A stretch of 64,000 nt of DNA from Siphonodentalium dalli (Eukaryota > Mollusca > Scaphopoda > Gadilida > Siphonodentaliidae), in contig CP136066.1 in the NCBI GenBank assembly GCA_032622095.1, positions 167,782,664-167,846,663 of the forward strand, read 5' to 3'. The position numbers and the translations under genes are program-made. Under the pieces are notes generated by a model. The model did no database searches and was not told the DNA's origin. It was given only the letters and a program-made list of their open reading frames with translations. Below, one piece after another: positions 1 to 12,100 of the stretch; position 1 is the stretch's first letter; the number at the start of each line of letters is the position of its first letter.

Positions 1-21
1 CCCCCCCTGTAATGAACGTAT

Positions 22-63
22 TTTACCTAGGCAATATTATTCCCTAAATATTGCCTAGGCAAA
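22..63. repeat. Short inverted repeat
   Basis: Arms of about 17 bp (22-38 and 47-63) centred on CCTAGGCAATATT pair with one mismatch around an 8-base loop. It lies in the intron upstream of the exon at 283. No further copy was recognised in the window. Confidence 0.6.
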
Positions 64-282
64 CTGATGTTGTCTCTGCTTAAGACCTAGGCTAATTCCC
101 AGGGCTGTAAGTTCAGACTCAGTTCAGCTAACTTACTAAAGTTATAATCCAGAAACAAAAAAAGACAAACAAACAGACAGACATACTAATAACATACATT
201 TTCAATATGTTTTTTTTTTCAAAACGGGCTTATAAAAATTGATCATCCTAATACATCATTATATGTTTCTATTCTCTTTTAG

Positions 283-513
283 ACTATTGTCTTGGGACAA
301 TTGTTGGTGGACGCCAACCATCCAGAGAGATTTGCGGATCTTTTGGTGAATATAACAACCCTGTCCAAGGCACACGCTGCTGCGAGTAGCAAACCTGATC
401 CAGCAGGATACTTATTCAACCAACACATTGACATGCTGTTCAGCCAGGAAGAGCTGAGTATTAGCTCAGGTCTTGGGCTAAGAAAAAAAAACAATGAAAA
501 AACCAAGTCTTGA
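283..513 (+). CDS. Probable last exon of a nuclear receptor ligand-binding domain
   Basis: The exon follows a good acceptor (TTTCTATTCTCTTTTAG, AG at 281-282) and reads open for 76 codons to a TGA ending at 513. It has no start codon of its own; earlier exons would lie before the window. The segment NHPERFADLLVNITTLSKAH (codons 14-33 of the exon) resembles helix 10/11 of NR1-type ligand-binding domains, where PPAR, Rev-erb and EcR have a NHP..F..LL.K..DLR...H pattern. HIDMLFSQEEL lies where the AF-2 helix would be expected but is a weak match. These receptors are ligand-responsive nuclear transcription factors. The polar tail NNEKTKS is unremarkable. The assignment is by eye from one exon; another helical protein is possible. 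Confidence 0.42.
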   Translation, partial: TIVLGQLLVDANHPERFADLLVNITTLSKAHAAASSKPDPAGYLFNQHIDMLFSQEELSISSGLGLRKKNNEKTKS

Positions 514-843
514 CAATAACAGATGGACTGCGGCAGAAGGTACATTTACATACACACCATCATTAATTAGGTTATCGGCTGCAATAAGTAGAACGCTACC
601 TGCATCATAAGTAACAAAAGCCAATAAGTGAAAAGTTGGCCTATATGTAGAAAGGTGGCCAATAAGTCAATGGTAACGTAAATGACATCATATGTATTTA
701 GCTCAATCGGCAAAGAATATTGGGTCAACAGAAGATAGATTACACACATTTGAAGCATGTGTATTCTGAGTTATCGACAGTATTTTATTGAACCACATGG
801 TCTTTCTGTATATAATATAATAAAAAGAAAACCTTTGTGTCAT
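514..843. other. 3' flank of the first exon, nothing recognised
   Basis: AT-rich non-coding sequence follows the stop. AATAAA-like strings near 817-825 could end the transcript but are not convincing. No repeat family seen elsewhere in the window was recognised here. Confidence 0.5.
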
Positions 844-957
844 GAGTGAACACCGGAATTACCTCATACATGGTCACAGTGAGATACTGGAATCATCACA
901 TGTGATGATTCCAGTATCTCACTGTGACCACTCATTAGATACTTCCGGTATTCACTC
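844..957. repeat. Large palindrome (hairpin-forming)
   Basis: The core 871-900 and 901-930 is a perfect 30+30 bp palindrome with no loop (TGGTCACAGTGAGATACTGG and onward). The outer arms 844-870 and 931-957 continue as an imperfect inverted repeat beginning GAGTGAAYACCGGAA. This is the shape of a foldback or MITE-type element. No second copy was seen in this window. Confidence 0.85.
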
Positions 958-1608
958 AAAACACACAGGTATCCTCTATGTATAATAAGTTTAAAAAGCC
1001 ATGATCAACTATGAGAAAAGATGAGAATGGATTTTTTTTCACTGCAATTTTTTTCCTCGACCAAAACCAGACCCACCCCATGGTTTCAACTGTTAAAGGG
1101 AGAAATTGTGGACAAAAACATTAATTATAGAGCCCCCTCACTTGTATGAGGCTATAGCATGCACCACTATATGAATCTGATTGTTTCAATTCATTTTGAA
1201 GCTGTAATTTGTCTTAGAAATGATTTTGAAAAAAAATTGCATGATATCAGAAAAAATCTGCATTCAGGGCTTGGGATGTATATTCTCACCACAGACACAC
1301 ACACACAGCGCAATAAGGAATTTGCTTCACGCATAGTGATGTGAACATTTCGTCATGTCAACCTGTTTCTAAGCCATCAGTCACTTGATATTCCCATTCA
1401 TATTTGTCCAAGATCATATAACACTAGCAAGCTACATTTGAATGAAATGCAAGCAATTTTCCTCATAACTAATTGAAATTATGACAACTTCAATTTTAAA
1501 TGAATGTTACATAAGAACTATTTTCCTAACTACGATGTAGTTTTACTATGGTATAAATATTTTAACACCCAAATGTTCCGTTTAAAGAGCAGATGATGTC
1601 CAGACATA
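958..1608. other. Non-coding, no recognised element
   Basis: AT-rich sequence with a short (AC)n run near 1296-1308. No coding frame, splice signal or recognised repeat stands out. Confidence 0.5.
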
Positions 1609-1983
1609 TTAAAGACATATTATGGACTTGTTCAAGTGTGTAGAACTGACAAGTTAGTACCCAGGCGCTATGCCAACTGTGGGAATGTAGTATTATACTA
1701 ACATCGCCGAAAAACTCAAAGAAATCGGCCATACCACTCCATAGAAAGCATCATCTGAACTACGATTAATTGTAAATATTTACATCTCGATTCGGGACGC
1801 AACAATCGGCGATAAACTAACGCAAATGATTTCGCCACCAAGAGTCATTGCATTTAATTAATATATAAGAATGACGATGTGTGCTATAAATTTTTATTAA
1901 TATTCGTAAAAATAACTACCATGAGCAAGATTATTCTCCATTTCTATTTGATCACACAAACGGAGTGTTTCATATCACTTTAA
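1609..1983 (+). mobile_element. TTAA-bounded dispersed repeat, family T, copy 1
   Basis: It begins TTAAAGACATATTATGG and ends ATATCACTTTAA. Near-full copies occur at 23544-23916 (+) and 46596-46967 (-), and a split copy at 20189-23194. All recognisable ends coincide with TTAA. Shared landmarks are GCGCTATGCCAACT, TGTAAATATTTAC and CGGAGTGTTTCA. No coding capacity. A non-autonomous DNA transposon with TTAA target choice is inferred; the terminal inverted repeats are weak. Confidence 0.7.
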
Positions 1984-2110
1984 GTATCACCTGGGTAGAT
2001 TTACTATTTTAGTGTTTTTAATATATTTTCTCCATAAAACGTATTTATGCAGATTGTTGTAATTAATAAGCAATCAATGTCATTATCGATGCATAAAACA
2101 GTCACATCTG

Positions 2111-2565
2111 TTAAAGGTACTCAATCTGAATTAACCCTCGCATATTACTATTTCCTTGACTTCGGACTGCTGCGGAGGTAAAAAATATTTGATCCGGGTC
2201 GAGGAACCCACACATCAAAGCTCAGCGTGATCTGATATAAATTTTTATAAGTCTATTATTTTAATTTTAGGTGGCCCAGTAAACAGCAGACGAGAATACT
2301 TTCTCTGACCAAATTGCAGAAAAAGATGGATAACTCTAAAATTAAGTTTTTTTTTGGTCAGATATTTGACAAACTGGCAATATTCATTGAACAAAAACTT
2401 GATAAATTACAGGTTTTTGTCGATTTTATGCTATAGTTGACTATGGTTAGTATTGATATATTTGAACAATTAATCGATTCTGACAACTGAAAAGGCATTT
2501 AAAAAAAATCTTGTTGTTGGAATCTGATGATATGGGGACCATCGAATCGGATTTAGTACTTTTAA
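2111..2565 (+). mobile_element. MITE family M, copy 1
   Basis: The left end is TTAAAGGTACTCAATCTGA and the right end ATCGGATTTAGTACTTTTAA, inverted relative to each other. The internal landmarks CTTCGG, CGAGGAACCCAC, GATGGATAACTCTAAAAT and GGGGACCATCGAATCGG recur in the other copies. It is about 450 bp, non-coding and bounded by TTAA. Ten copies, some partial or rearranged, occur in the window. Confidence 0.85.
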
Positions 2566-2579
2566 AACTGCCATAATTC

Positions 2580-3420
2580 AGGGTTTCCGCTAGGGGGTAG
2601 GGGAATGGGGCCTGTAGCCATCAAGGGGAAAAATCCAGGTAGAAGTAACCTGTTTTACTTTCAGCACTGGTTGAATTACTTTCGTTATATCGGCCAATAG
2701 AATCGTGTGAGAGTAGAAATGGCAGATTGTTTTGTTCCATTTCTGCCCAAGTGCCAAGCTATCAAACCTTATACACGTACCTGTAACTTTAAAACTAGTA
2801 AATTTATTAGATATAAATTAATTTACGAAGTACATGTACAGAACACCAGTAATTTGGATCCTGAGTTAAACATGCTCGTTAATGTTAAAAGACTCACTGT
2901 TGAAGACCCAGCAGATATTTTGGATGCATAACGTAATCGGAATATGTTAAGGCTGATTACATATCTGGCCGACGAGTATTCATTGTGGGCAGTGGTAAGA
3001 TGCCTTGATGTCCGGTGCGGCTACTCCCACATTTTTCTCTCGCTCTATTACAAAGTGAATGGTATATTTTGCAGTATAAAACATGACAGGTATGATTAAA
3101 ATACTGTTCTTTTGCATAACATAACCGGGTACTAACCGCATTGTAACTAACCAGCCTCAAAGGCATAGCTTCTAGTGATGTCAGCTCCGATCACTTCATG
3201 TTTCAATTTAACAACGCGTTTAGAGTGTGTACACTCACAAGATATCAAATAAATTCACCTTTTAAAATTCCTTAGTACTATTCCAACAAAATTCAGAAGT
3301 TTTAAACATCTTTATACCTTTATAGACATGCAGTATGTCCTGGGGTATGACAGGAGGGGAAAACTTGGTGAGGGGAAAGGGCCGTCAAGGGGACCCCCTG
3401 CCGGTATAGCGGAAACCCTG
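2580..3420. mobile_element. hAT-like non-autonomous element
   Basis: Termini CAGGGTTTCCGCTA (2580) and TAGCGGAAACCCTG (ending 3420) are perfect inverted repeats. Both are flanked by CATAATT, a 7-bp direct repeat; 8 bp would be canonical for hAT, so one base has probably been lost or changed. CAGGG-type ends are typical of hAT elements. A 74-codon open frame at 2707-2931 shows no transposase motif. It was inserted just right of MITE copy M1. Confidence 0.7.
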
Positions 3421-3424
3421 CATA

Positions 3425-3790
3425 ATTAGAAAGAATGTAATAGTATAAACAAATATTTTTCTTATACCAATCATAAATATTGGGTTGATTGCATGTTATT
3501 GTCGTACTAGTACTCTGTGTTATGTAAACAAACAACATGTTATGTAAACAAACAGTACGTAAAAAATATGTGATAAGCAAAAAAAAAATTAACATTGTGG
3601 AGACCCAAGTTGTTTAGAACATACATGTACCGGTATAGCATTTGCTACTCATTGCCTTTAAAAATTTTGGTGTTGAATGGGTCACTGTGAATCAATCTGC
3701 TAAAAAAATGTTGAATGTTTTGCATATTGCTCACTATTTACGTGCTGTATATAAATAAACGCTTGACTCACACATGCAGTGTTTTGTGTA
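3425..3790 (-). repeat. Dispersed repeat Q, copy 1
   Basis: Reverse-strand copy of a repeat also seen at 38690-39088 (+) and in part at 57150-57330 (+). Landmarks are TTATGTAAACAAACAGTACG, TGTTGAATGGGTCACTGTGAA and GCTCACTATTTACGTGCTGT. No coding frame or clear ends; family unknown. Confidence 0.65.
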
Positions 3791-3824
3791 TAATATCACA
3801 CTCATAATTATACCCCCTTTAAAA

Positions 3825-4495
3825 AAAAAAAAAAGGGGGGGTATAAGTTTTTGCACCTGTCTGTCCACCCGTCCGTGCATCCATCCGTCCGTCCGATGTC
3901 TGTTCATGTCATAACTTGAACAGTAGTGCTCGGATCTCAATGAAATTGTATGGCTGTTCATTACTATGAGGGCATTCAATAGACGGTTACATCGTTTTGT
4001 TCGGATTTTCCATTCTAGAGTTATTCATCTTTGTTTATCTTGAAATGTTGGATTTTTGGTCTGTCTGGTGTCTGTTCATGTCGTAACTTCAACAGTTGTG
4101 CTGGGATCTCAATGAAATTTGGTATGGATGTTCACTACTATGAGGACATTCAATAGAGGGCTCCATTGTTCTGTTCTGAGTTATTCATCTTTGTTTATCT
4201 GGAAATGTTGGTTGTTTGGTCCATCCAATGTCTGTTCAGCTCATAACTTGAACAGTAATGCTCGGATCTCAATGAAATTTTGTATGGATGTTCACCACTA
4301 TGAGGACATTTAATGGCACATTCAAATGTTTGTTTTGTTTTTATTGTTCTATAGTTACTCATCTTTGTTTATATGAAAATGCTGGTGTTTGTGTCCATCT
4401 GTCTGAGTATAGCCCTCATAAGTTATAGATATGCCCACACGAGGCGGTATGCCACGAGGGGGTATGCACCGGACGACAGTCCATCTCTTGTTTAA
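3825..4495. mobile_element. Mollusc-type dispersed element with internal ~150-bp repeats
   Basis: It starts in a TACCCCC-A(n)-GGGGGGTATAAG palindromic end, passes a (GTCC)n-rich stretch (CCGTCCGTCC), then carries about three diverged tandem subunits with GATCTCAATGAAATT and ACTATGAGGACATTCAAT. It ends near GGTATGCACCGGACGACAGTCC. I associate this architecture with abundant non-autonomous elements of mollusc genomes; the family name is not assigned. Confidence 0.65.
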
Positions 4496-4614
4496 TACTA
4501 TCATTATACTATACTATTAGTATATTCTTGAACAAAGTCAATATCCATTCATTTGTCCTCATTGTTTATTTCACCTGCACTGTTTGACACGTGAATAGGC
4601 TTTCTTCATTTCAG

Positions 4615-4717
4615 AGTACACCAAGGCATTCTGCCGAAAGTGCAAATGGGAGGAGCTGTCTCCAAAAGCTCGGCATTAAAAGTTATCCCTGAAGATCACC
4701 AATGCAAGGTGCCATAA
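4615..4717 (+). CDS. Candidate short terminal exon, unrecognised
   Basis: A fair acceptor (CTTTCTTCATTTCAG, AG at 4613-4614) is followed by 34 open codons ending in TAA at 4717. The translation begins VHQGILPKVQMGGAV. A superficial likeness to the LPxxQ tail region of histone H2A was noticed but is too short to trust. A donor-like AAGGTGAGG at 4728-4736 lies beyond the stop, so the piece may instead be untranslated exon or chance. Confidence 0.18.
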
Positions 4718-5094
4718 CAAAAAGGTGAGGTCACTTGAAATCATGTTCCATGTTCTCATCAACACTTGTATCAGTTTAAATGGAGGTTTTGTGTACCCTG
4801 ACATTAGAGATGGCAGCAAACTCTTTCCATTCACTGAGATTTTGACTGAGAAAGGATCATTAACCAAGAATACACAATAGGTAAATTTGCCTTAGGGATA
4901 ATCGACTCACCAAATGTAAATTTTTAACACTTCTAGATTTACTACACCAGTCATGGGCCACTTACATCTTTATCGAGAAATACAAACAACAACTAACTAA
5001 GGTGTTGTTAGGACTTGTCCAATCAGAATCAAGGAAAATGAGACAGTAAATACTAAAATAGAGGTTTAAATTATATCAAGATATATTATCAAGA
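4718..5094. other. Non-coding, nothing recognised
   Basis: Ordinary AT-rich intergenic or intronic sequence; no repeat shared with the rest of the window was found. Confidence 0.4.
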
Positions 5095-5640
5095 TTTATT
5101 ACATGATCCTACCCTTATTCCATTCAATAAACCCATTCTATAAATTGTGATATTAAACGTTTGTTTAATAACAGGAAATAGTGACAGGTGACCTTTGACT
5201 TCCGGTTTGTCGTCTTTATACATTCCGTACGCTATGTCTCAGAATAATATGGTTTGCAATATTTGTTCCAATAAACTATAATGAATGAAGAGTTTGAAAA
5301 GTTATATCATTAAATATACGCCATTATTTACGCCAAAGAGTCTTTATTTGTCTGGGACTATTTCTTTACGCGGCAAACAACTCATAGTTACATGAAACTA
5401 CATCGCAGGTCTTATATAGAAGCCGATGTTAGTTTCGCATCCCATTTGTTGATTTATGTATGTTTTGTCAAGGTTTTGGATCATGTAATAAATAGAATCT
5501 ACAACTCGTCCCAGTTTATAACAGAGTTAACAAAACTCATCCAGTAAATTAGGTCTGGGACAAGCCTTTCCTAATTTATTGGACTCATTTTGTAAATTCC
5601 GCTATAAACTGGGAACTCGTTGTAGATCCTCTACATATAA
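5095..5640 (+). repeat. Dispersed repeat R, copy 1
   Basis: About 545 bp that recurs at 61616-62138 in the same orientation and clearly collinear (ACATGATCCTACCCTTATTC, GTGACCTTTGACTTCCGGTT, GAAGCCGATGTTAGTTTCGC). Its right part contains an internal inverted repeat, CCCAGTTTATA versus TATAAACTGGG, with CTACAACTCGT / ACTCGTTGTAGAT at the edges. Non-coding; class unknown. Confidence 0.75.
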
Positions 5641-6242
5641 GCTTCACACCCATGAAAATTGTTTGTTCTATTCCAGGTTACTGCACCAGCTGTAACACCA
5701 GAAGAATGAGTTCTAGCTGTTATACATGTATATGTATTAATTCAAACATAATTAAATTATACACATCATGGAAATAGCATCTTCATAAATCTATTATCCC
5801 TTTTCTTTGTCATTTCAGACAAATGACTTCAATAATTCCTAGAGCTCCCATTTCAAGATTTTCAAATATATCTCATACATATACATGTACCTCTCTTTTC
5901 ATATCCTTGGAAGACTTTTTTGGGTCATCAAATGCCCTAATAACGCGCCTGCACTTCTATAATAATTGTAACGAAAGGTGTCGCTGCGATCGGGCGGCGG
6001 GATATGCCAATCTGCGGGATGGGATGGAATATGGAATAGAACGACAATCTGCGGAACAGAATTTCAAATTGCGTGAAACGGTCGATATCTCGAGGAATAC
6101 AGCACGTTGAGGGCTCCTTTTGGTGTCTAACGAAAGGCCGATATTCGCCCAAGCCACACATATTAACCCCGCTACTGACTGGACAGCAGAAGTTTCATTA
6201 TTCGATCGACAACTGAGAACCTCCCCCGCGTATGACAGGCAG
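5641..6242. other. Non-coding with a moderately GC-rich patch
   Basis: An open frame at 5823-6110 follows a TTTCAG but has no recognisable protein features, and overlapping frames on the other strand are equally long. The patch 5940-6180 is less AT-rich than its surroundings. No function assigned. Confidence 0.35.
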
Positions 6243-6475
6243 ATAATAAGTAAGAATTAAAAGATTAAGTTAGAATTAAAATGTTAAGTTAGAATTAAAA
6301 TGTTAAGTTAGAATTAAAATATAAGAATTAAAATGTTAAGTTAGAATTAAAATATAAGAATTAAAATGTTAAGTTAGAATTAAAATATAAGAATTAAAAT
6401 GTTAAGTTAGAATTAAAATATTAAGTTAGAATTAAAATATAAGAATTAAAATGTTATTAAAGTTGGAATTAAAAT
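6243..6475. repeat. AT-rich tandem repeat
   Basis: Tandem copies built from AGAATTAAAATGTTAAGTT and the shorter AGAATTAAAATATA unit, alternating irregularly over about 230 bp. A simple minisatellite formed by slippage. Confidence 0.9.
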
Positions 6476-7334
6476 CTGTAGTTAGGATTGTGACCCTAAT
6501 AATCCTCCATAGTGATTATGAGGCTAATGCTCCAATTTATCAACCCATATCAGTATATTTTATCAGCTATTTTACATAAGAATAAGACAGGTACTCAGTG
6601 TTTCTTCTTCAGAATGTGGTTCACACTCTATGACACCGAAAACGAAGGAATTACATTTACCTGACTTAATTTTCAGTGATTACATGTTGATATTTACACG
6701 TTAACTCGCTATTTCCGAGTTAATTGTGATATAAAGTTCATGTTTCGGTAAAACGGCACTTGTACATGTATCTGTCAGGAATGTTAATGTATTTAAGATA
6801 TATATGATTATAGGTGATTTTGTCCCGAATATAATTATTTTTAATCATAAGTAACTGTAACAAATCATTCCTGAACCATCACAATACCGGTGATAGAACA
6901 CATCCTGATGTATAAGATTGTGGAGAGTGGGATATTGGGAGTCGTTAGAAAGGAGGGAGTCTTTATGGCCACTCTTACAACACCCATCATTTGACCTAAA
7001 TTGGTCAAGGGACTGGGAAATCACATGGTTGCCCTATTTTGAACCAGTGGCCATTTGGATTGGGTGGAGAGTTGGAGGGGATCGAAAGGGTCTAATGGGG
7101 CCAACCTTTATTCAAAAGGGCATATAAAAACATTTGCAATTCCTGACAATCAACTCATTATGGTCAGAATTTTATCAATTTGAGCGGGATTCATAATTAT
7201 TTAGAATTAGAAATGAAATTCACATTTTACATCTAGCTGCTGTCACAATGAGTTCAAAGGAAAAAAGGAGGAAAAATTGATTCCTGATGAAAATGATAAC
7301 TTTACCTTTATACAAATCTTTTGGGAGTGATAGT
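6476..7334. other. Non-coding, nothing recognised
   Basis: No coding frame with recognisable features. The region 6910-7125 is G-rich on + and slightly open but has no domain or splice context. Confidence 0.4.
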
Positions 7335-7470
7335 GTCAACCTCTATTTGCACTAAAGTGCAAATGAATTGCACTTCAGTGCAAATATTGGATTTGTGCTT
7401 AAGCTCAAATGATTTGCACTTAAGTGCAAATGAATTGCCCGTAAGTGCAAATGAATTGCGCTTAAGCACG
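7335..7470. repeat. Degenerate short tandem repeat
   Basis: About seven loosely spaced copies of GTGCAAATGAATTGC-like units, some inverted (TTGCACTTAAGTGCAA is self-complementary). Simple sequence rather than a gene. Confidence 0.7.
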
Positions 7471-7848
7471 ATTAGGGAATAAATGTGAAAACAACCTCCC
7501 ATAGGTCATTGGGTTTTGTCTTGAGAACCCAGCTACATGTACATATGTAAAACGTTGTGAAACAAAGGAGTTATTGCCTATGGTTCATGTGTTTGCAAAC
7601 CGCACAACCACCATTGATTGTTATGATGGAATTTTAAATTGTATAAAAATGGTTCAATTGGAACGTTGAACCTGCCGCTACAGTATAAATTCATGGCACA
7701 ATTTATAGTTCAACTTTTCTTCTAATGTGAAGGGGTAGTTATGCTTGAGACCCCAACGTCCAATAGTCTGATTGATAATTTATTGTGTGGATGCTAGTAG
7801 TATACATGTAGTCAGTCCTACTGTGCATATAAGTGGGTTGTGTGCATA

Positions 7849-8525
7849 ATGAAAGTGTCAATGACACTGTAGCTCAACTTAGGTAGGGGAATAATTTAAT
7901 GGTTGACAGTAAATGGAGGAATAGGAAAGGTGCTAATTGAAATGTCTTGTGCCAAAGGATTTAGTCATGCAAAGAGTAAAATCCAAGATGGCTGCTGGCA
8001 GCCATGTTTTTCAGCCGAACGACCCCAAAATGACTCGTTCCCATCTACATGTCATTGTTAACATCCATGACAAATTTCACGATGTTCTGACCAAAGCTAC
8101 GACCTGTAGCCAGTGCCAAAGGATTTAGTCATGCAAAGAGTAAAATCCAAGATGGCTGCTGGCGGCCATGTTTTTTTTGCCGAATGACCCCAAAATCACT
8201 CGTTCCCATCTACATGTCAATATTAACATCTATGACATATTTCATGATGATCAGACGAACAGTACGACCTGCAGTCCGCGCCAATGGATTGAAATTTGAA
8301 ATCTAAGATGGCCACCAGTGGCCATGTTTTTCGGCCGAACGACCCCATAATGACTCGTTCCCATCTACATGTCAATGTTAACATTCATGACAAATCTCAT
8401 AAAGATAACACCAAAGGTACGACCTGTAGCCCGCGCCAAAGGAAATTGTTGACGGACACACGCACACACGGACGACGGATGCCAAACCATGGCAATAGCT
8501 CAAATTTACAAAGTAAGTTGAGCTA
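7849..8525. mobile_element. Pearl-like element with ~160-bp core repeats, copy S1
   Basis: It starts ATGAAAGTGTCAATGACACT then AGCTCAACTTA, and ends TAAGTTGAGCT, so an 11-bp inverted repeat brackets it. Inside are three core repeats of about 160 bp with TCCAAGATGGC, GAACGACCCCA, CTCGTTCCCATCTACATGTC and GTACGACCTG. A (CACA)-rich GACGGACACACG tail precedes the end. The layout matches bivalve pearl/CvE-type elements, usually placed near Helentron-type non-autonomous Helitrons; that placement is inference. Confidence 0.78.
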
Positions 8526-9127
8526 AAAATGGGTCGAGGTGTATATTATCTGGGCAGAATCTATCATACAGGCCACCATGTCTTTTTTATCTTCACTTAT
8601 ATTGAGTATAGCAGTATAAATTCTACTGGTATGTACACATGTTGTAAGACTACATTAATGATTAATCCATTGGCCATTGCTGCATCATTGCATGTACATT
8701 ATTGTATCTGGTTGTTTCAATAAACAAATTAGCATGTGTACTTTTCATGTTTCAGCTTATACAGGTACATGTATCAACTGAATCAGATATATTATGAACA
8801 ACACCCATCAAAGCAAGGATGGGTTAATCATATTCTGTATTTCTAATGATTACAAATTTAGAAGTATGAGTATTGTATTTGTAATCAGGAATTCTAGAAT
8901 CCAAAGTATTGTGATTGTAAACAATATTTTCAAATAATTTTTGAATATGTTTAATTACATCTTACCAAAGTATGACTAGATTATTTTGCAGAAAGGTGAG
9001 AAAAACATCTTATTGTAGCATCTATTTGAATGGGGCCACTGGATAAAAAATGAACACATGCACAATTTGTTCCATCATATAAAGAGTATTTTTCATTGAT
9101 ATTTTTATCTGAAGCCGATAACAAATT
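8526..9127. other. Non-coding, nothing recognised
   Basis: AT-rich, with scattered TACATGTA motifs common in this genome. No gene or shared repeat seen. Confidence 0.4.
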
Positions 9128-12100
9128 AATGATTGATTGATTGATTTATTGCATAAGTCACATAACAGCGAAACAAGCAAAACATATATACACTATGTAC
9201 ACAACTTTGAATATCACATTAATCATTGTTCATTTCATATACACAGCAGTAATTAAATTAGATTACACAATGATAGGCGATAAACTTAACAAGTATGATA
9301 ATTACATGTGTTTACCCATAACAATAAATGATTTCGATTATATAGTATAAGACACCTTCTTAAAGGCACACCTTAGGAATATGCATAGTCTTTTTATGAG
9401 GCTTATATTTTGAAGAGATAGGAGACCATGGAATTTCTCTCTCGTATGGTTCTTCCAAAAGTACTCAGGGATATATTGTTTTCTGATTTCATCCAAATGA
9501 CTGCATATAATAACTAAATGGTATTCGTCTCCTAAATATTCTCCACATATGGTGCATATCCTATTGTCATTATCATTCTGAGATTTCTTCCATCTTGAGC
9601 ACTCTATAGGCAGTTTATGATTTGCAGTTCTGAGCTTCAAGAGGTATATCGATAGATTAGACGGCAAAATCTTCAAGTAATTTGGGTAACCGTAGTCAGT
9701 TTTAATAAAACTATAAAATTGGGCCCTCGATGAAGCAGATGTGTTTATGTCAACGAGTAGTGCGTCCCAATGACGTTGTTTGAGAATAGTTTTTGCATTT
9801 CTCAGTTCAATAGCGGTCAGGCCCGTCTGGGTGATCCACTTTGATTGCAATTTCAAATCATAAAGAGCATTTTTGACAAAACATAACCATTTGGAGTTAT
9901 TTTTGTCTGCTGTATGTGAGTTCATCTCATGAGTCTGATAAATTAAGGTATAAATATTCTTAGCTAGCTCAGAGCCGTTACTCGATACGAGCTTTGACCA
10001 ATATGTCAGAGCTCGGCGTGTTATTTCTATAGAGACGGGGTGTCGTGCGAATTCTGCATAAACTATGTAATTGGGGGTACTCATTTTGATGGACGCAACC
10101 ATCTTACAAAATTTTAGATGTAGTGTCTCTACACTTTGAATACGTTCAAAACACCATATCTCACTCCCATACAGTAATATAGGTAAAATCATCTTATCGA
10201 ATAAATCATGCATAATATCAATGGGTAAGTTTAGTTTTCGGACCTTATTAAGCAGTCCGTACATGGCTCTCGTTGCATTATTAACTGTTTTCTTTATGTT
10301 CTGGCAGAAGCGACCATTATAAAATAATTTAACCCCTAAATAAGTGAATTCTTTAACTATTTCTAGAACACAGCCTCTATACATGAATGTGGGAAGATTT
10401 TTTGACCACTTCTTCGTGAAAATCATTAATTTGGTTTTTTTTGTATTGACTTGAAGTTTCCAAGCTTCTGCATAATCGGCAAAGGCGAGGAGAACCCTAT
10501 GCATATTATCTTCGTCGTCAGAAAATAGAACTGTATCGTCGGCATATAAAATACATAACAATTTAATAAAGCAGCCAACATTTTGCATATATGATTCATC
10601 TAGAAATTTCAGAGGGTCTATTGCACAATCATACAAAAAACTTTGTAAATCATTTACATAGAGAGAAAATAAGAAAGGTGACATTATTTCACCTTGAAAT
10701 AGGCCCATATTACTTACAAAAAAGTCAAACATAGAGTTGTTGTCTCTGACACAAATTTTAATTTTGCCATACATATCCTTTATAATATTTAGGACTTTAC
10801 CATTAATGTCATAGTTCATCATTTTTAGCCACAATGCGTCCCTCCAAATCGTATCAAATGCTTTTCTAAAGTCTATAAAGATACAATAAAGTTTCTTGCC
10901 ACTTGATAAATAGAGATCTATTATACTCTGTAATATGAATATGTTATCTATCGTGGAGTGTCCTTTTCTAAATCCGGTTTGTGTTTTCAAAATAATCTCG
11001 AATTCTTCGGAAAAAGCTACTAGTCTGCTATTGAGTATTGATGTGAATATCTTCGAGAAACAGCTTAGCAGTGTTATACCACGGTATGAATCTGGATTTT
11101 TGGGGTCCCCAGATTTGTTATAGATAGGTTTTATCATACCTATCGCCCACCCTAGTGGGAAAATACCACAGTTCAGAATCAAATTAAATAATAAAACATA
11201 AACTGGCATAAACATATCTAAAGTCGATTTGAAATATTCATTACATAGCTGGTCATAACCACTTGCCTTTCCATTTTTAAGCCTCAATATGGCAGTCTTA
11301 ATTTCCTCCTCCGATATAGGATTATTTAAATAAGAGCTATCCGACGGATCATAATCATCGTTCACGAAACGTGTAAGATCATCAAGCTCTTCTATACAGT
11401 TTAGTGACTGGAAATGTGCTGCAAATTCGTCAAGATTTACTTTTGACTCAGATGTTTTGGAATTGTCGCACATGCTATGCAGTTTTTCCCAGAAACCTTT
11501 GCTTTCTGTCTGACAGAGATATCTAAGCTCTGAGACATGTTTTTCTTTCAGGCTTTTAATTTTTGAATCCATCATTTTTCTATAAATCTTTCCAACATCT
11601 TTTAGTAATTCTTTATTTGATTCAGATTTATCATGGTTATATTCGCGTTTTGATATGTTAAACTGCTTCCTAGCCTGTTTACAATCCTGGTCAAACCAAG
11701 GTTTATTTTTATCTGGGGCAATATTATTATGTTGTCGACCAGGAACGAAAGTTCCAAATGTTTTGCCCGCAGCATCGGTCATAATTTTAGTAACGCCCGT
11801 ACATATATCATCTAGTTCTGATGGTAAAATTGTCTTGTTATTTAAAGATTCAATTTTGCTTCGAACCATATCAAGTTCATGTACATTGATATTATTTATA
11901 AAACCCAAACCCTTTTCGTGGTTCCAACGTCGAATTCTAGATGGAGGAATTAACTCATCCATGATATCATTATCTTCATCTTCGGGCTCAGGATTGGTCC
12001 AAAAGCGAATTGTGGTTTGTAACGGGTTATGAACATCACTTAATAGGTTGGAGAATTGCCCAACGCGGAAGTTTTCAATAGCACGGAATAAGTGCTTATT

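Noticed and set aside
4616-4717. Possible histone H2A-like tail (HQGILPKVQ)
   Set aside because: Only a handful of residues match loosely, no histone fold precedes it, and the exon context is weak; kept only as an unrecognised candidate exon.
5823-6161. Overlapping open frames on both strands
   Set aside because: Similar length on both strands, no recognisable domain, no supporting donor site.
7940-8526. Open frames over the TCCAAGATGGC repeats (also at 15360-16080)
   Set aside because: They follow the ~160-bp core repeat of pearl-like elements and change frame between units; no protein-like conservation.
10935-12032. Plus-strand open frames opposite the LINE (10935-11123, 11655-12032)
   Set aside because: Shadows of the minus-strand reverse transcriptase frame; no independent features.
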